Assembly (NCBI GenBank): GCA_017541025.1
Contig: JAFXZY010000076.1
Coordinates: 1 to 64,000 of the forward strand
Length of the DNA: 64,000 nucleotides
Direction of reading: 5' to 3'
Origin: Bacteroidaceae bacterium
Lineage (GTDB): Bacteria > Bacteroidota > Bacteroidia > Bacteroidales > Bacteroidaceae
Part shown: piece by piece, positions 41,269-49,693 of the stretch
Layout: every line of letters begins with the position of its first letter
Position numbering within the stretch: the first letter of the stretch is position 1
Program-made: the position numbers and the translations under genes
Notes under the pieces: generated by a model
The model's input: the letters and a program-made list of their open reading frames with translations, nothing else
The model's database searches: none
What the model was told of the DNA's origin: nothing

Positions 41269-41970
41269 CTAATTGATTCTCAACTTATATGCTTTTCCCC
41301 TGTCGGATTCGATTTTCAGGTTAGAATGTTGTTCTATTACAGGTTTTAACCTACGGATAAGGGTATAGAGCGTGTCATTTGCATCTGGTTTCTTCGGCCA
41401 TAGAGCATCGCAAATCTCATTCTTGGTCAGTGAGTATGATGGTGACCGGAAAAACATTCCCATGAGCTGATGTTGCATAGGAGTCAGGTTGACTGTCTGT
41501 CCGTCTTCAGTATAGAATCGGTCTTCTTCTTCAGAATAAGTAAGACCTCCAAATCCTTCCTTTTTTATACTTAATAATTGTGTGTCAGTTTTATCCCGAT
41601 TGCGTTTATGCCACATAAATAGTGCCCACATAAATGAAAGGGTCCATAATAACATGGCTGGTCTTTGGTCTGATAGTCTGAAAATCGTTGCCTCAGAACA
41701 GTGTGCATATGCCTTGAAATGTTTGCCGCGTGTCTCAACGGCCAGCGTTGCCTTACCTCTCAGGTAGGCAATTTGCAAGTGACTGTTGAATGTGCGTATG
41801 GTATCTTGGCAGATAACATCGCTCTGCTGCTCTTGCATGGTAAGTGTAAGGGCGCGGGTCATATCCTCATTCACACGTCTGCTCATACAACTGTAGCAAC
41901 CAAAACTTGTCAGGCTGGATGCAATGATTAGCGTAAAGAGCACTATAGTGGCATACTGTTGTTGTCTCAT
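41269..41970 (-). CDS. Membrane-anchored winged-helix transcription regulator (OmpR/PhoB-type output)
   Basis: A 233-aa protein. The N-terminal helix (TIVLFTLIIASSLTSFGCYS) and a second helix near residues 104-118 (AMLLWTLSFMWALFMW) enclose a ~80-residue periplasmic part with two to three cysteines. The cytoplasmic C-terminus (residues ~140-233, LTPMQHQLMGMFFRSPSYSLTKNEICDALWP ... TLYTLIRRLKPVIEQ) is a PhoB-type winged helix. The plan is that of ToxR/CadC-like one-component regulators. It lies upstream of the DUF2723 gene with an 11-bp repeat array between, suggesting direct control (inference). Confidence 0.82.
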   Translation of the reverse strand: MRQQQYATIVLFTLIIASSLTSFGCYSCMSRRVNEDMTRALTLTMQEQQSDVICQDTIRTFNSHLQIAYLRGKATLAVETRGKHFKAYAHCSEATIFRLSDQRPAMLLWTLSFMWALFMWHKRNRDKTDTQLLSIKKEGFGGLTYSEEEDRFYTEDGQTVNLTPMQHQLMGMFFRSPSYSLTKNEICDALWPKKPDANDTLYTLIRRLKPVIEQHSNLKIESDRGKAYKLRIN

Positions 41971-41989
41971 AATATCTACTTTTGTTTGG

Positions 41990-42023
41990 CAAAGTTAAGA
42001 ATTACTGCTGGAATTTGGGCAAA
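41990..42023 (-). promoter_or_regulatory. Promoter of the membrane regulator gene
   Basis: Minus strand TTTG (42023-42020), 22 bases, TAACTTTG (41997-41990); start codon at 41970. Confidence 0.6.
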
Positions 42024-42196
42024 TTCGCTGAAACATTTAATTTATTTTGTATTTTTGCGATGTATTTTTGATTTAAATATACATTGGTTTTCTTAATGAC
42101 AATAAAGTAACAGTAGTTTTTGCCACTTTACTTTATATTAAAATAGTTAAAGAAAAATAAAGAAATAATGGAAATACCAAAAAATGGGTATAATAT

Positions 42197-42228
42197 TTTG
42201 CGGGTATAACTATTTTTGCTTACATTTG
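42197..42228 (+). promoter_or_regulatory. Promoter of the reverse rubrerythrin gene
   Basis: TTTG (42197-42200), 20 bases, TACATTTG (42221-42228). A second TATTTTTG at 42211-42218 may be an alternative box. Confidence 0.7.
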
Positions 42229-42268
42229 CAAAGAAACAAGTGTTTAACCATATAAAATTAATCAAATT

Positions 42269-42832
42269 ATGGCAAAATGGATATGCCCTGTATGCGGTTA
42301 TGTTCACGAAGGTGATACCGCTCCCGAGAGATGCCCCCAGTGTAAAGTTCCTGGAGAAAAGTTTAAGAAAGTTGAAGAAGGTACAGCCCTTCAGTTTGTA
42401 ACAGAGCACGAGTTAGGAATTGCTGATGCTATTCCAGCCGGTGCAGAAGGCGATTTCGTACGTCAGGGGTTGAAAGACCACTTCATGGGCGAGTGTACCG
42501 AAGTCGGTATGTATCTGGCCATGAGCCGTCAGGCCGACCGTGAGGGCTATCCTGAAATAGCAGAGGCTTTCAAGCGTTATGCTTACGAAGAAGCCGATCA
42601 TGCTTCACGCTTTGCAGAAATGTTAGGCGAGGTTGTCTGGGATACCAAGACAAATGTGGAGAAACGTATGATGGCTGAGGAAGGTGCCTGCAAGGGTAAG
42701 ATGGAGATTGCCAAGGTAGCCAAGCAGCTGAATTTGGATGCAATCCACGATTCTGTTCATGAAATGGCTAAGGACGAGGCTCGCCATGGTGCTGGTTTCC
42801 AAGGTCTGTTTAACCGCTATTTCAAGAAATAA
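42269..42832 (+). CDS. rbr: Reverse rubrerythrin (NADH peroxidase component)
   Basis: A 187-aa protein. The N-terminal rubredoxin-like iron site is [20 protein letters not shown], followed by a ferritin-like four-helix di-iron domain ([42 protein letters not shown]). Rubredoxin first is the reverse of classical rubrerythrin. The family reduces hydrogen peroxide in anaerobes in the cytoplasm. Single gene with its own promoter, ending in a bidirectional hairpin. Confidence 0.93.
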   Translation: MAKWICPVCGYVHEGDTAPERCPQCKVPGEKFKKVEEGTALQFVTEHELGIADAIPAGAEGDFVRQGLKDHFMGECTEVGMYLAMSRQADREGYPEIAEAFKRYAYEEADHASRFAEMLGEVVWDTKTNVEKRMMAEEGACKGKMEIAKVAKQLNLDAIHDSVHEMAKDEARHGAGFQGLFNRYFKK

Positions 42833-42874
42833 GTTGAGGGTTGATACTTTAGGACTTAGAGTCTTTTAAATGAT

Positions 42875-42902
42875 AAATCCATCTCTTATCGGGGATGGAT
42901 TT
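42875..42902. terminator. Bidirectional hairpin between convergent genes
   Basis: AAATCCATC (42875-42883) pairs perfectly with GATGGATTT (42894-42902). It overlaps the stop codon of the minus-strand transporter gene. Confidence 0.6.
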
Positions 42903-43863
42903 ACCATTTAACATAGCCATGTTTTTCCTTATACCATATCTGCCATACGTTCACAAGATTCTGCCATAAAACATAAGCTCCAGGTGCTATGGCTGCTAAA
43001 GGGTTCAGGAAGGTTAGGGTAAGCCAGATGCCTACGATGGTATTTTTCTGTCCTAAGGCCTGACCGGCACTAATGCTGTCGTTCCAGAAACTTCCTACCC
43101 ATTTTCCTAAGCTGAACTGAATAAGACATACCAGTAAAGGAGCAGTAAGCAAAGGCCACATCACCCAACCGCTGATGCTGCTCTGGTGGATATTATGCAG
43201 GGTAATTCCCGTTACAATACTCAGATTAAAACACCAAATATAAAAGCCTATATCCTTGTGTTTGTTAAGTTGGCAAACAAAATTGGGTATATAACGTCGA
43301 GAGAGCAATGCTAGAAACAATGGAACCACCAAGACCATTGTTACTTTGCGCAGAATCATCAACATGGCAGATAGGAAGGTGATGTCGGCACCTCGTTCAA
43401 CAATTGGGAAAAAGAGCGGAATAATAATCATTGTTACCATATTGGCTATAATGGTGAACATGGTCAACGACCCAATGCTGCCGCCTAATTTCTCCGTTAC
43501 TACCACAACAGCTGCTGCCGTAGGACAGATTATACAGATAAAAATACCTTCAAGGACAAGCTTCACATCTGCATAGTTGCTAAAAAGATAAATTAACAAA
43601 ACCATAAAGGCCGCCAAGGATGTGCGTATCAACTGAATGACGAAATGCCAGGTACGGGGTTTCATCTCGGAAATCTTTATCTTGCAAAATGTGGAGTATA
43701 GTAACAGGAATAATCCTATAGGAAGCCATTCGAGAAGCAGTGGCCCTATTGTATAACTTATTGAATCAAGACATGAATTATGTGAGAACAATTCGTAAAC
43801 CAGTGCTCCTGTTGCCATGGACAGGAATAAGGAATTCTTTTTTATAAAACCCAACACTTTCAT
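42901..43863 (-). CDS. BASS-type (bile acid:sodium symporter-like) transporter
   Basis: About 320 aa from MKVLGFIKKNSLFLSMATGALVYEL (43863), with nine to ten membrane segments. FICIICPTAAAVVVVTEKLGGSIG and ISAGQALGQKNTIVGIWLT fit the crossing-helix regions of the BASS/SBF-like fold. Substrate unknown. It is the last gene of a five-gene operon, 47 bases after menA, but may transport something unrelated to menaquinone. An upstream Met (43899) is possible but less likely. Confidence 0.72.
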   Translation of the reverse strand: MKVLGFIKKNSLFLSMATGALVYELFSHNSCLDSISYTIGPLLLEWLPIGLFLLLYSTFCKIKISEMKPRTWHFVIQLIRTSLAAFMVLLIYLFSNYADVKLVLEGIFICIICPTAAAVVVVTEKLGGSIGSLTMFTIIANMVTMIIIPLFFPIVERGADITFLSAMLMILRKVTMVLVVPLFLALLSRRYIPNFVCQLNKHKDIGFYIWCFNLSIVTGITLHNIHQSSISGWVMWPLLTAPLLVCLIQFSLGKWVGSFWNDSISAGQALGQKNTIVGIWLTLTFLNPLAAIAPGAYVLWQNLVNVWQIWYKEKHGYVKW

Positions 43864-43910
43864 TGTTTCGCTAACAGATGTTATGTTTAGAATAAACAAT
43901 GCTCATATTG

Positions 43911-44813
43911 TTAGATTGCAATGGCACAAGCCAAAAGTAATGCAAAAATTAACATGTTTCTACTGGTAAGGCCAAGAATATAATTCAGTGCTTTACCGCT
44001 GCGGATTTCTCGTATCTTTACCCAAGCATAGATGTGAAGTGATAGATACACTAAACACACAAGCTGAAAAAAAAGCAGTCTGCCGCCAATAAAATAACAC
44101 AACAAGATAGCCAACCAACAAGAGATTATGGAGATGGCCATATAATGAAATAATCCGAAACGTTCACCCAAAAGTACAACAAGTGTTTTTTTTCCTGAAA
44201 TTCGATCCTGTTCTCTGTCCCTGAAGTTGTTGATGACTAATAATGCATCTATACTGATACCAGCGATAAGCCCTAAGAGAATAGCTGGTGTAGTAATTTC
44301 ATGCGCCTGAATATAATAGGTACCACATACGGGAACCAAACCGAAGAATACCAATACCAACAAATCTCCCAATCCCATGTATGAAAGAACATAGGTGTAC
44401 AGGAAGGCAAAGATAATGCAAACGACGCCCGTCGCAAATAATTCGATGCCGTGATAAGGCAAATTCTTCCAACAGAGTGATAATGTTACAAGGCCAGCAA
44501 TAGATGCAAAACATAATATTACTCCTATGCCGTAACGCATAGCTTTAGGCGTAATCCAACCCTGTGCACAAGCTCGTTCGGGTCCGAGTCGGTCTTCACG
44601 GTCAGTTCCTTTCTCAAAGTCGTACAAGTCGTTTATCATATTGGCAGCAACCTGCATAAAGCAGGCAAAGAGCACACAACAAATAACCAGAGGCCAGTTA
44701 AAAACACCGTCATGGTAAGCTAAGGCACCACCTAAGATGACTGGAATTATTGCTCCAGTAAGAGTTTTCGGTCGCGCTGCTAACAACCATATTTTCAAAG
44801 AGTTCTGTTTCAT
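43911..44813 (-). CDS. menA: 1,4-dihydroxy-2-naphthoate polyprenyltransferase (MenA)
   Basis: A 300-aa integral membrane prenyltransferase of the UbiA superfamily. RPKTLTGAIIPVILGGALAY at the N-terminus and NMINDLYDFEKGTDREDRLGPERA (NDxxD first Asp-rich motif) are typical of MenA. The second Asp motif is VINNFRDREQD. It attaches the isoprenoid chain to DHNA in menaquinone synthesis at the inner membrane. Seven bases after ltaE, so co-transcribed. Other men genes are not in the window. Confidence 0.92.
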   Translation of the reverse strand: MKQNSLKIWLLAARPKTLTGAIIPVILGGALAYHDGVFNWPLVICCVLFACFMQVAANMINDLYDFEKGTDREDRLGPERACAQGWITPKAMRYGIGVILCFASIAGLVTLSLCWKNLPYHGIELFATGVVCIIFAFLYTYVLSYMGLGDLLVLVFFGLVPVCGTYYIQAHEITTPAILLGLIAGISIDALLVINNFRDREQDRISGKKTLVVLLGERFGLFHYMAISIISCWLAILLCYFIGGRLLFFQLVCLVYLSLHIYAWVKIREIRSGKALNYILGLTSRNMLIFALLLACAIAI

Positions 44814-44819
44814 GAAATA

Positions 44820-45875
44820 TTATTGTTTTACTTCTTGTAATTCCTGAATATCCTTAATCAATTTATCTATATTCTCCTCTTTAGTTGCCCAACTGGTACA
44901 GAAACGGACTATGGTATGATTGGCATCAGCAACGCCCCAAATGCCGAGTACGTACTTTTCCTCCAGTTTCTTCAGGTGGTCATTAGGCAATACGAAGAAT
45001 TGCTGATTAGTTGGACTGGGCACAGCCATCTTATAACCCTTTTTCAAGAGCGCCTCACGGATACGATCTGCCTGTTTGTTAGCGTGACGTGCAAGAGTGA
45101 GATATAAGTCGTTCTGCATCAACTCCTCGTATTGGATTCCCAAGAGTCTGCCTTTAGCTAACATACCCCCACCCTGCTTTATAAAGTAACGGAAGTCTCT
45201 CTTCAAAGCAGAATTTGTAATGACTACCGCCTCACCAAAGAGTGCTCCTTGCTTGGTTCCTCCAAGATAGAATACGTCTGCCAACTTAGACAGCTCTGGC
45301 AAGGTGATATCACTCTCCTTGCTGGCTAATCCATAACCGAGACGGGCACCATCTACAAAGAGAGGAATCTGATATTCCCGACAAACCTTATGTATATCTG
45401 TTAGTTCTTGTTTGGTGTACAGCGTGCCATATTCGGTGGGATAGCTGATATAGACCATAGCTGGCTGAACAGCGTGTTCAGGTCCATCCTCATGATAATG
45501 GTCAAACAAGCACTTTTCTATCTGTTCCGCCGTTATCTTGCCGTTTGTTGCTGGCAACGTCAGCACCTTGTGCCCACTATGTTCTATGGCACCCGTTTCA
45601 TGCACAGCAATATGCCCAGTTGTAGACGCTATCACACCCTGATAAGGACGCAAAATACTGCTTATTATGGTTGCGTTAGCTTGTGTTCCGCCCACCAAAA
45701 AGTGTACATCGGCTTCGGGCACCTGACAAACCTTACGTATCAGTTCTCTGGCATGTTCACAATGAGGGTCTTCGCCGTAACCAATGTTCTGTTCCAGGTT
45801 GGTCTCCACCAACCGCTGCATAATCTGAGGGGCACATCCCTCGTTATAGTCGCACTGAAATTGAATTTTTCCCAT
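44820..45875 (-). CDS. ltaE: Low-specificity threonine aldolase (beta-eliminating lyase family)
   Basis: A 351-aa fold-type I PLP enzyme. YNEGCAPQIMQRLVE, NIGYGEDPHCEHARELI, FLVGGTQANATIISSIL, VDGARLGYGLASKES and the PLP-lysine region FYLGGTKQGALFGEAV are the family sequence. It should cleave threonine to glycine and acetaldehyde. Third gene of the operon, 44 bases after the LolA-like gene. Confidence 0.88.
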   Translation of the reverse strand: MGKIQFQCDYNEGCAPQIMQRLVETNLEQNIGYGEDPHCEHARELIRKVCQVPEADVHFLVGGTQANATIISSILRPYQGVIASTTGHIAVHETGAIEHSGHKVLTLPATNGKITAEQIEKCLFDHYHEDGPEHAVQPAMVYISYPTEYGTLYTKQELTDIHKVCREYQIPLFVDGARLGYGLASKESDITLPELSKLADVFYLGGTKQGALFGEAVVITNSALKRDFRYFIKQGGGMLAKGRLLGIQYEELMQNDLYLTLARHANKQADRIREALLKKGYKMAVPSPTNQQFFVLPNDHLKKLEEKYVLGIWGVADANHTIVRFCTSWATKEENIDKLIKDIQELQEVKQ

Positions 45876-45918
45876 TATATATACAATATTTACTATTTTA
45901 TTTTCACTCTTTCATTTT

Positions 45919-46548
45919 TCAATTTTTCTCTCCTCTATGATCCACATACTTATAATCAGTAAACCGACCTTTAGGAAAGATAAACACACTTTCATCTATG
46001 TTGCCACTTTGGAAGTTTGATATCTGTACTGTTGTGGTAATAAAGGCCAGCTTAATGGAAAGGCTGACAGGATGCAGGTTACTCTTACGGATAAGCGCCG
46101 TAACAGACCTGATGCCAAAGAACTTAGAGTTCTTGACTTTGGCTGTCAGTTCGTAGTGTTCCCCCTTGTCTTTGTAGCTATAGGCAAAATTGTCTACGTC
46201 ATATTTGAACATCGACAGATACTTATCCTTGCTTTCATCGTCGTAGTCGTGAATGTCCACCTTCTTCTTTTCCTTATCTACCATATACGCCACCTTACCA
46301 TCCTCATAGGCACAGAAACGCTTCTCCTCGTAGCATATCTTCTTGTCCTTGTATACCACATGGCCTTGTGTTTTATACAGGCCTATAATGTTTACTGAGT
46401 ATGATAACGAAGAACCTTCAGGGCCAAAGACCATATTAAAGACTTTGTCGAACAACTCCCTCGCCTTCACTTGTGAAGTTGTTTTAGTATCTGCCATTCC
46501 GGTTAAGGTGACAGAAAAAGCAAACATTATAATATATATGATTCTCAT
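45919..46548 (-). CDS. LolA-like periplasmic protein
   Basis: A 209-aa protein. The signal peptide (MRIIYIIMFAFSVTLTGMA) is followed by a domain with the LolA/LolB-like beta pattern (LSYSVNIIGLYKTQGHVVYKDKKICYEEKRFCAYEDGKVAYMVDKEKKKVDIHDYDD). Probably carries lipoproteins or lipids across the periplasm; Bacteroidetes have several such paralogues. It overlaps the end of the YhiN-like gene by four bases (ATGA), so translation is coupled. Confidence 0.75.
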   Translation of the reverse strand: MRIIYIIMFAFSVTLTGMADTKTTSQVKARELFDKVFNMVFGPEGSSLSYSVNIIGLYKTQGHVVYKDKKICYEEKRFCAYEDGKVAYMVDKEKKKVDIHDYDDESKDKYLSMFKYDVDNFAYSYKDKGEHYELTAKVKNSKFFGIRSVTALIRKSNLHPVSLSIKLAFITTTVQISNFQSGNIDESVFIFPKGRFTDYKYVDHRGEKN

Positions 46549-47756
46549 GTTTTTTGGTTATTATCTTGGTATGTTGTGAATATGTGTTTTGCTACCATGT
46601 AACCCATGCTCCACGCTGCCTGTAGGTTAAATCCACCCGTTATGGCATCTACATCAAGCACCTCGCCAGCAAAATAGAGCGTTGGATGCTTCTTGCTTTG
46701 CAGCGTATTAATGTTGATGGCCTTCAATGAAACGCCTCCGCACGTTACAAATTCCTCCTTAAAGGGGCATCTCCCAGTTATCTGATAGGTATCAGCTGTA
46801 AGCGTGGAAAGCATCTTGTTAACTTGCTTGGCATTAAGAGCACCCCATCGTTGTGTTGTTGGAATACACATTCGTGTTAGCAGCATATTCCAAAGTTTAC
46901 TGCTAAAGCGATGCGGGTAAGAACTGGTAATCAATTTTTGCGCATGTTGTTGCATCATATCTTGCAGCATTGTGCGTAACTTCTGCTCGTTAATATTGCC
47001 CATCCAGTTAATGCAAAGTGGGCTCTTATATTCCTGCTCGGCAAGATAACGGGCTGCGTACGATGAAATTTTCAAAATGGCAGGGCCACTCATTCCCCAA
47101 TGTGTGAGCAACAGGGCACCGTGGCTACGAAACTTTGTACTGGGTATAAAGGTTTGTACATCTTCCACCACCGTACCCATAAGCAGCTGGTGCCAGTTGC
47201 CCTGAATGTTAAATGTAAATAGCGAAGGGACAGGCAATTCTATCGGAATGTCTAACCCATCAAACAAGCTTAGCCTTTGGAGCGTAGCATGTCCGCCTAT
47301 TGCGACCACTACTCTACTCCATTTGTTTAGGTCGATGTTCGTAACCGATTCGTTTAGATGTAGTTGGACACCAAGATTATTTAAGTCATATAGAAAGGTT
47401 TTTACAATCTGCATGGCATCCTGCGATTGTGGGAAAATGCATTCATCCTCCTGAACTACCAGTCGAATTCCCTCTTTCTCGAACCACGCACAGGTATCTT
47501 CTACACTAAAAACTGAAAGGGCTCGACGCATCAGTTTCTCGCCCCTGGGATAAACTTCCTGTAGGTTCTTAACGCCTCTGAAAGTGTTGGTAAGGTTACA
47601 GCGTCCACCACCTGTTATGGCCACCTTAGCCAACGCTTTGCCTTTACTCTCAAATAGGTGGATATCAGCATTGGGTAGCATTCGCTTTAGGTTAATGGAG
47701 CAGAAACAACCCGCTGCGCCAGCTCCAATAACAGCTATGGATATTTTATCTGTCAT
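46545..47756 (-). CDS. YhiN/HI0933-family flavoprotein
   Basis: About 403 aa from MTDKISIAVIGAGAAGCFCSINLKRM (47756), an FAD-binding GxGxxG start. AITGGGRCNLTNTF and the C-terminal FAGEVLDVDAITGGFNLQAAWSMGYMV are the HI0933 signatures. Exact substrate unknown. It is the first gene of the operon. The upstream -7 box (TACCTTTG, minus 47772-47765) puts the start site almost on the ATG; a start at 47801 would lie upstream of the promoter and is rejected. Confidence 0.88.
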   Translation of the reverse strand: MTDKISIAVIGAGAAGCFCSINLKRMLPNADIHLFESKGKALAKVAITGGGRCNLTNTFRGVKNLQEVYPRGEKLMRRALSVFSVEDTCAWFEKEGIRLVVQEDECIFPQSQDAMQIVKTFLYDLNNLGVQLHLNESVTNIDLNKWSRVVVAIGGHATLQRLSLFDGLDIPIELPVPSLFTFNIQGNWHQLLMGTVVEDVQTFIPSTKFRSHGALLLTHWGMSGPAILKISSYAARYLAEQEYKSPLCINWMGNINEQKLRTMLQDMMQQHAQKLITSSYPHRFSSKLWNMLLTRMCIPTTQRWGALNAKQVNKMLSTLTADTYQITGRCPFKEEFVTCGGVSLKAININTLQSKKHPTLYFAGEVLDVDAITGGFNLQAAWSMGYMVAKHIFTTYQDNNQKT

Positions 47757-47764
47757 TTTAACTG

Positions 47765-47772
47765 CAAAGGTA
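47765..47772 (-). promoter_or_regulatory. -7 box almost touching the start codon
   Basis: TACCTTTG on the minus strand; the predicted start site (about 47758) is within two bases of the ATG at 47756, so the mRNA may be leaderless. Confidence 0.5.
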
Positions 47773-47919
47773 ACACTTTTTCTTAAATATCGTATTCGCA
47801 AATGTAAAAATAGCTGTATACTTTACAATATACATGCGAATTTTAAGGCAAAACACTCTTAAACACCCCAACTATGATAAAAAAAAACCTTCTATGTTCC
47901 ATAACTCATAAAAAAATTG

Positions 47920-47927
47920 TAAATTTG
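47920..47927 (+). promoter_or_regulatory. -7 box for the signalling operon
   Basis: TAAATTTG. The -33 element is poor (TTCC near 47896). The leader of about 90 bases to the ATG at 48023 is AT-rich. Confidence 0.5.
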
Positions 47928-48022
47928 CACGGCAAATTATTGATAAGCCATAGCAGACCTATTTGCGTATATTAATTAAATACAATAAGAACAAAGAACT
48001 TTAACAAAAGATTAATAGCAAT

Positions 48023-48682
48023 ATGAACGATTTAACTGACAAGAAGTTTATTATAACAATTAACCGAGAGTGTGGTTCGGGAGGTGGCAAAATTGCACGA
48101 CTGTTGGGGGAAAAACTCGGAGTAAAAGTCTATGACCGTTCGATGCTGGACAGCATTGCGGAGCAGTTTGATATGACAATAGAACATATCGAGCGTGTGA
48201 AAGCACAGAAGACCAACTGGTGGAGCGATTTTTGCCAGTTTTACAAACAGTTTGGTGCCTTCAGTCATACCCCAAACGATGAGTCTAAGGTTACACCAAT
48301 TAAACTCTACAATGCCGAAGCGGAGTTATTGCGCAATTTGGCAGAGAAAGAAAGTTGTATTATAATCGGACGTGCAGGTTTCTATATCTTCCGTGACTAT
48401 CCCAATGCATTACATCTGCTTATTATTGCTAAACGAGAAGCCCGTATAGACCGATTATCCAAAAAACAGAATCTGACTACTGAAGAGGCAGCCAAAATGG
48501 CGGACAATGTGGATGAAGCACGTGATACCTTTGTAAAAAACGTTTCCGGCTCATCTCGTCACGATGCTCGTAACTATAACTTAACACTCGATGTAACTGG
48601 ATTACAGCCTGAGAAGGTGGTTGACCCACTGATAAGTTATATCCATTTTATGTTAGAAAGAATATTCAAGAATAGGAACTAA
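48023..48682 (+). CDS. Cytidylate kinase-like protein
   Basis: A 219-aa P-loop protein of the cytidylate-kinase-like family: FIITINRECGSGGGKIARLLGEKLGVKVYDRSML, with a modified Walker A (GSGGGKIA), and the adenylate-kinase-type LID region REARIDRLSKK. SRHDARNYNLTLD near the C-terminus is conserved in this family. It is not the essential Cmk, which has a different opening. Possibly phosphorylates a nucleotide-like substrate (inference). First gene of the 48-56 kb run; 31 bases before the next. Confidence 0.8.
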   Translation: MNDLTDKKFIITINRECGSGGGKIARLLGEKLGVKVYDRSMLDSIAEQFDMTIEHIERVKAQKTNWWSDFCQFYKQFGAFSHTPNDESKVTPIKLYNAEAELLRNLAEKESCIIIGRAGFYIFRDYPNALHLLIIAKREARIDRLSKKQNLTTEEAAKMADNVDEARDTFVKNVSGSSRHDARNYNLTLDVTGLQPEKVVDPLISYIHFMLERIFKNRN

Positions 48683-48713
48683 ACCGTTGGTATTAGACGA
48701 AAAGACAAGAGGA

Positions 48714-49679
48714 ATGAGAAAGATAATAAAATGGATGTATGCCGCTATCCTCATCTTCTGCGGCAGTATGGCTCAGGCAAAGTCTGCAACAAACGATGAT
48801 ACCATCGTCTTCACGCCCCAATGGACGGCACAGGCACAGTTTGCTGGCTACTATGTAGCCTACGAGAAGGGCTTCTATCGCGATGCAGGTTTGAAGGTAC
48901 GCATTGAGCATCCCACATCCACCCAGCCAGCCATAAGCCGACTTTACCAGAACAAGTGCCAGGCGACAACGCTGCAACTTTGTCAGGCCTTAGAAATTAT
49001 TGATGACGGCATTCCCTTAGTAAATATTCTGCAAACATCGATGAACAACGCCATGGTCATTGTCTCGGCTCGTGGCAAGAACCCGTTGAAACAGAAGGGG
49101 GCTCGTGTGGGGATTTGGAGCGGAGGCTTTGGTCAACTGGCAATGTGCATGAGCTTAATGGAGCACTTGGACTATCAGTGGGTTCGCTTTGCCCAAAACG
49201 TCAACCTATTTGTTGTGGGTGCCCTTGATGCCACCCTAGCAATGAGTTACAATGAATACTATCAACTGATACAAGCGGGCGTAGAGATGACAGACAAAAG
49301 CGTCTATCGTTTCTGCGATCACGGCTACAACGTGCAGGAAGATGGTTTGTATATGCCACGCAGCTACTACGAGAAACACCATGCACAGGCTATACGTTTT
49401 GCTGAAGCAAGTAGGAAAGGTTGGGAGTGGGCAGCCATGCATCCTGAGGAGACACTGGAAATTGTAATGCAGTACGTGAATAAGGATTACATAGCTACCA
49501 ATCGCATCATGCAGCGACTGATGCTCGCTGAGGTGTTGCGTCTACAGGTGGACCGTGAATCAAAGATACGTGAGTTTCGCCTGCGTCCAGACATGGTGCA
49601 GCAGGCTTGCCATCTGATGGTTGAGAACAAGATGCTGAGTAGAGAAATCTCATATGGAGAACTAGTATGTAAAGAGTGA
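48714..49679 (+). CDS. Orphan NMT1/THI5-like periplasmic binding protein
   Basis: About 321 aa from MRKIIKWMYAAILIFCGSMAQA (signal peptide, ATG 48714 with an AGAGG upstream). FTPQWTAQAQFAGYYVAYEKGFYRDAGLKVRIEHP is the NMT1/THI5 signature, with a two-lobe fold to the end. No ABC permease or ATPase is encoded nearby. It is followed after 14 bases by a membrane sensor gene, so it may present a ligand to that sensor instead of feeding a transporter (inference). An upstream start at 48687 is weaker. Confidence 0.82.
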   Translation: MRKIIKWMYAAILIFCGSMAQAKSATNDDTIVFTPQWTAQAQFAGYYVAYEKGFYRDAGLKVRIEHPTSTQPAISRLYQNKCQATTLQLCQALEIIDDGIPLVNILQTSMNNAMVIVSARGKNPLKQKGARVGIWSGGFGQLAMCMSLMEHLDYQWVRFAQNVNLFVVGALDATLAMSYNEYYQLIQAGVEMTDKSVYRFCDHGYNVQEDGLYMPRSYYEKHHAQAIRFAEASRKGWEWAAMHPEETLEIVMQYVNKDYIATNRIMQRLMLAEVLRLQVDRESKIREFRLRPDMVQQACHLMVENKMLSREISYGELVCKE

Positions 49680-49693
49680 GAGGCGAAGAGTAA

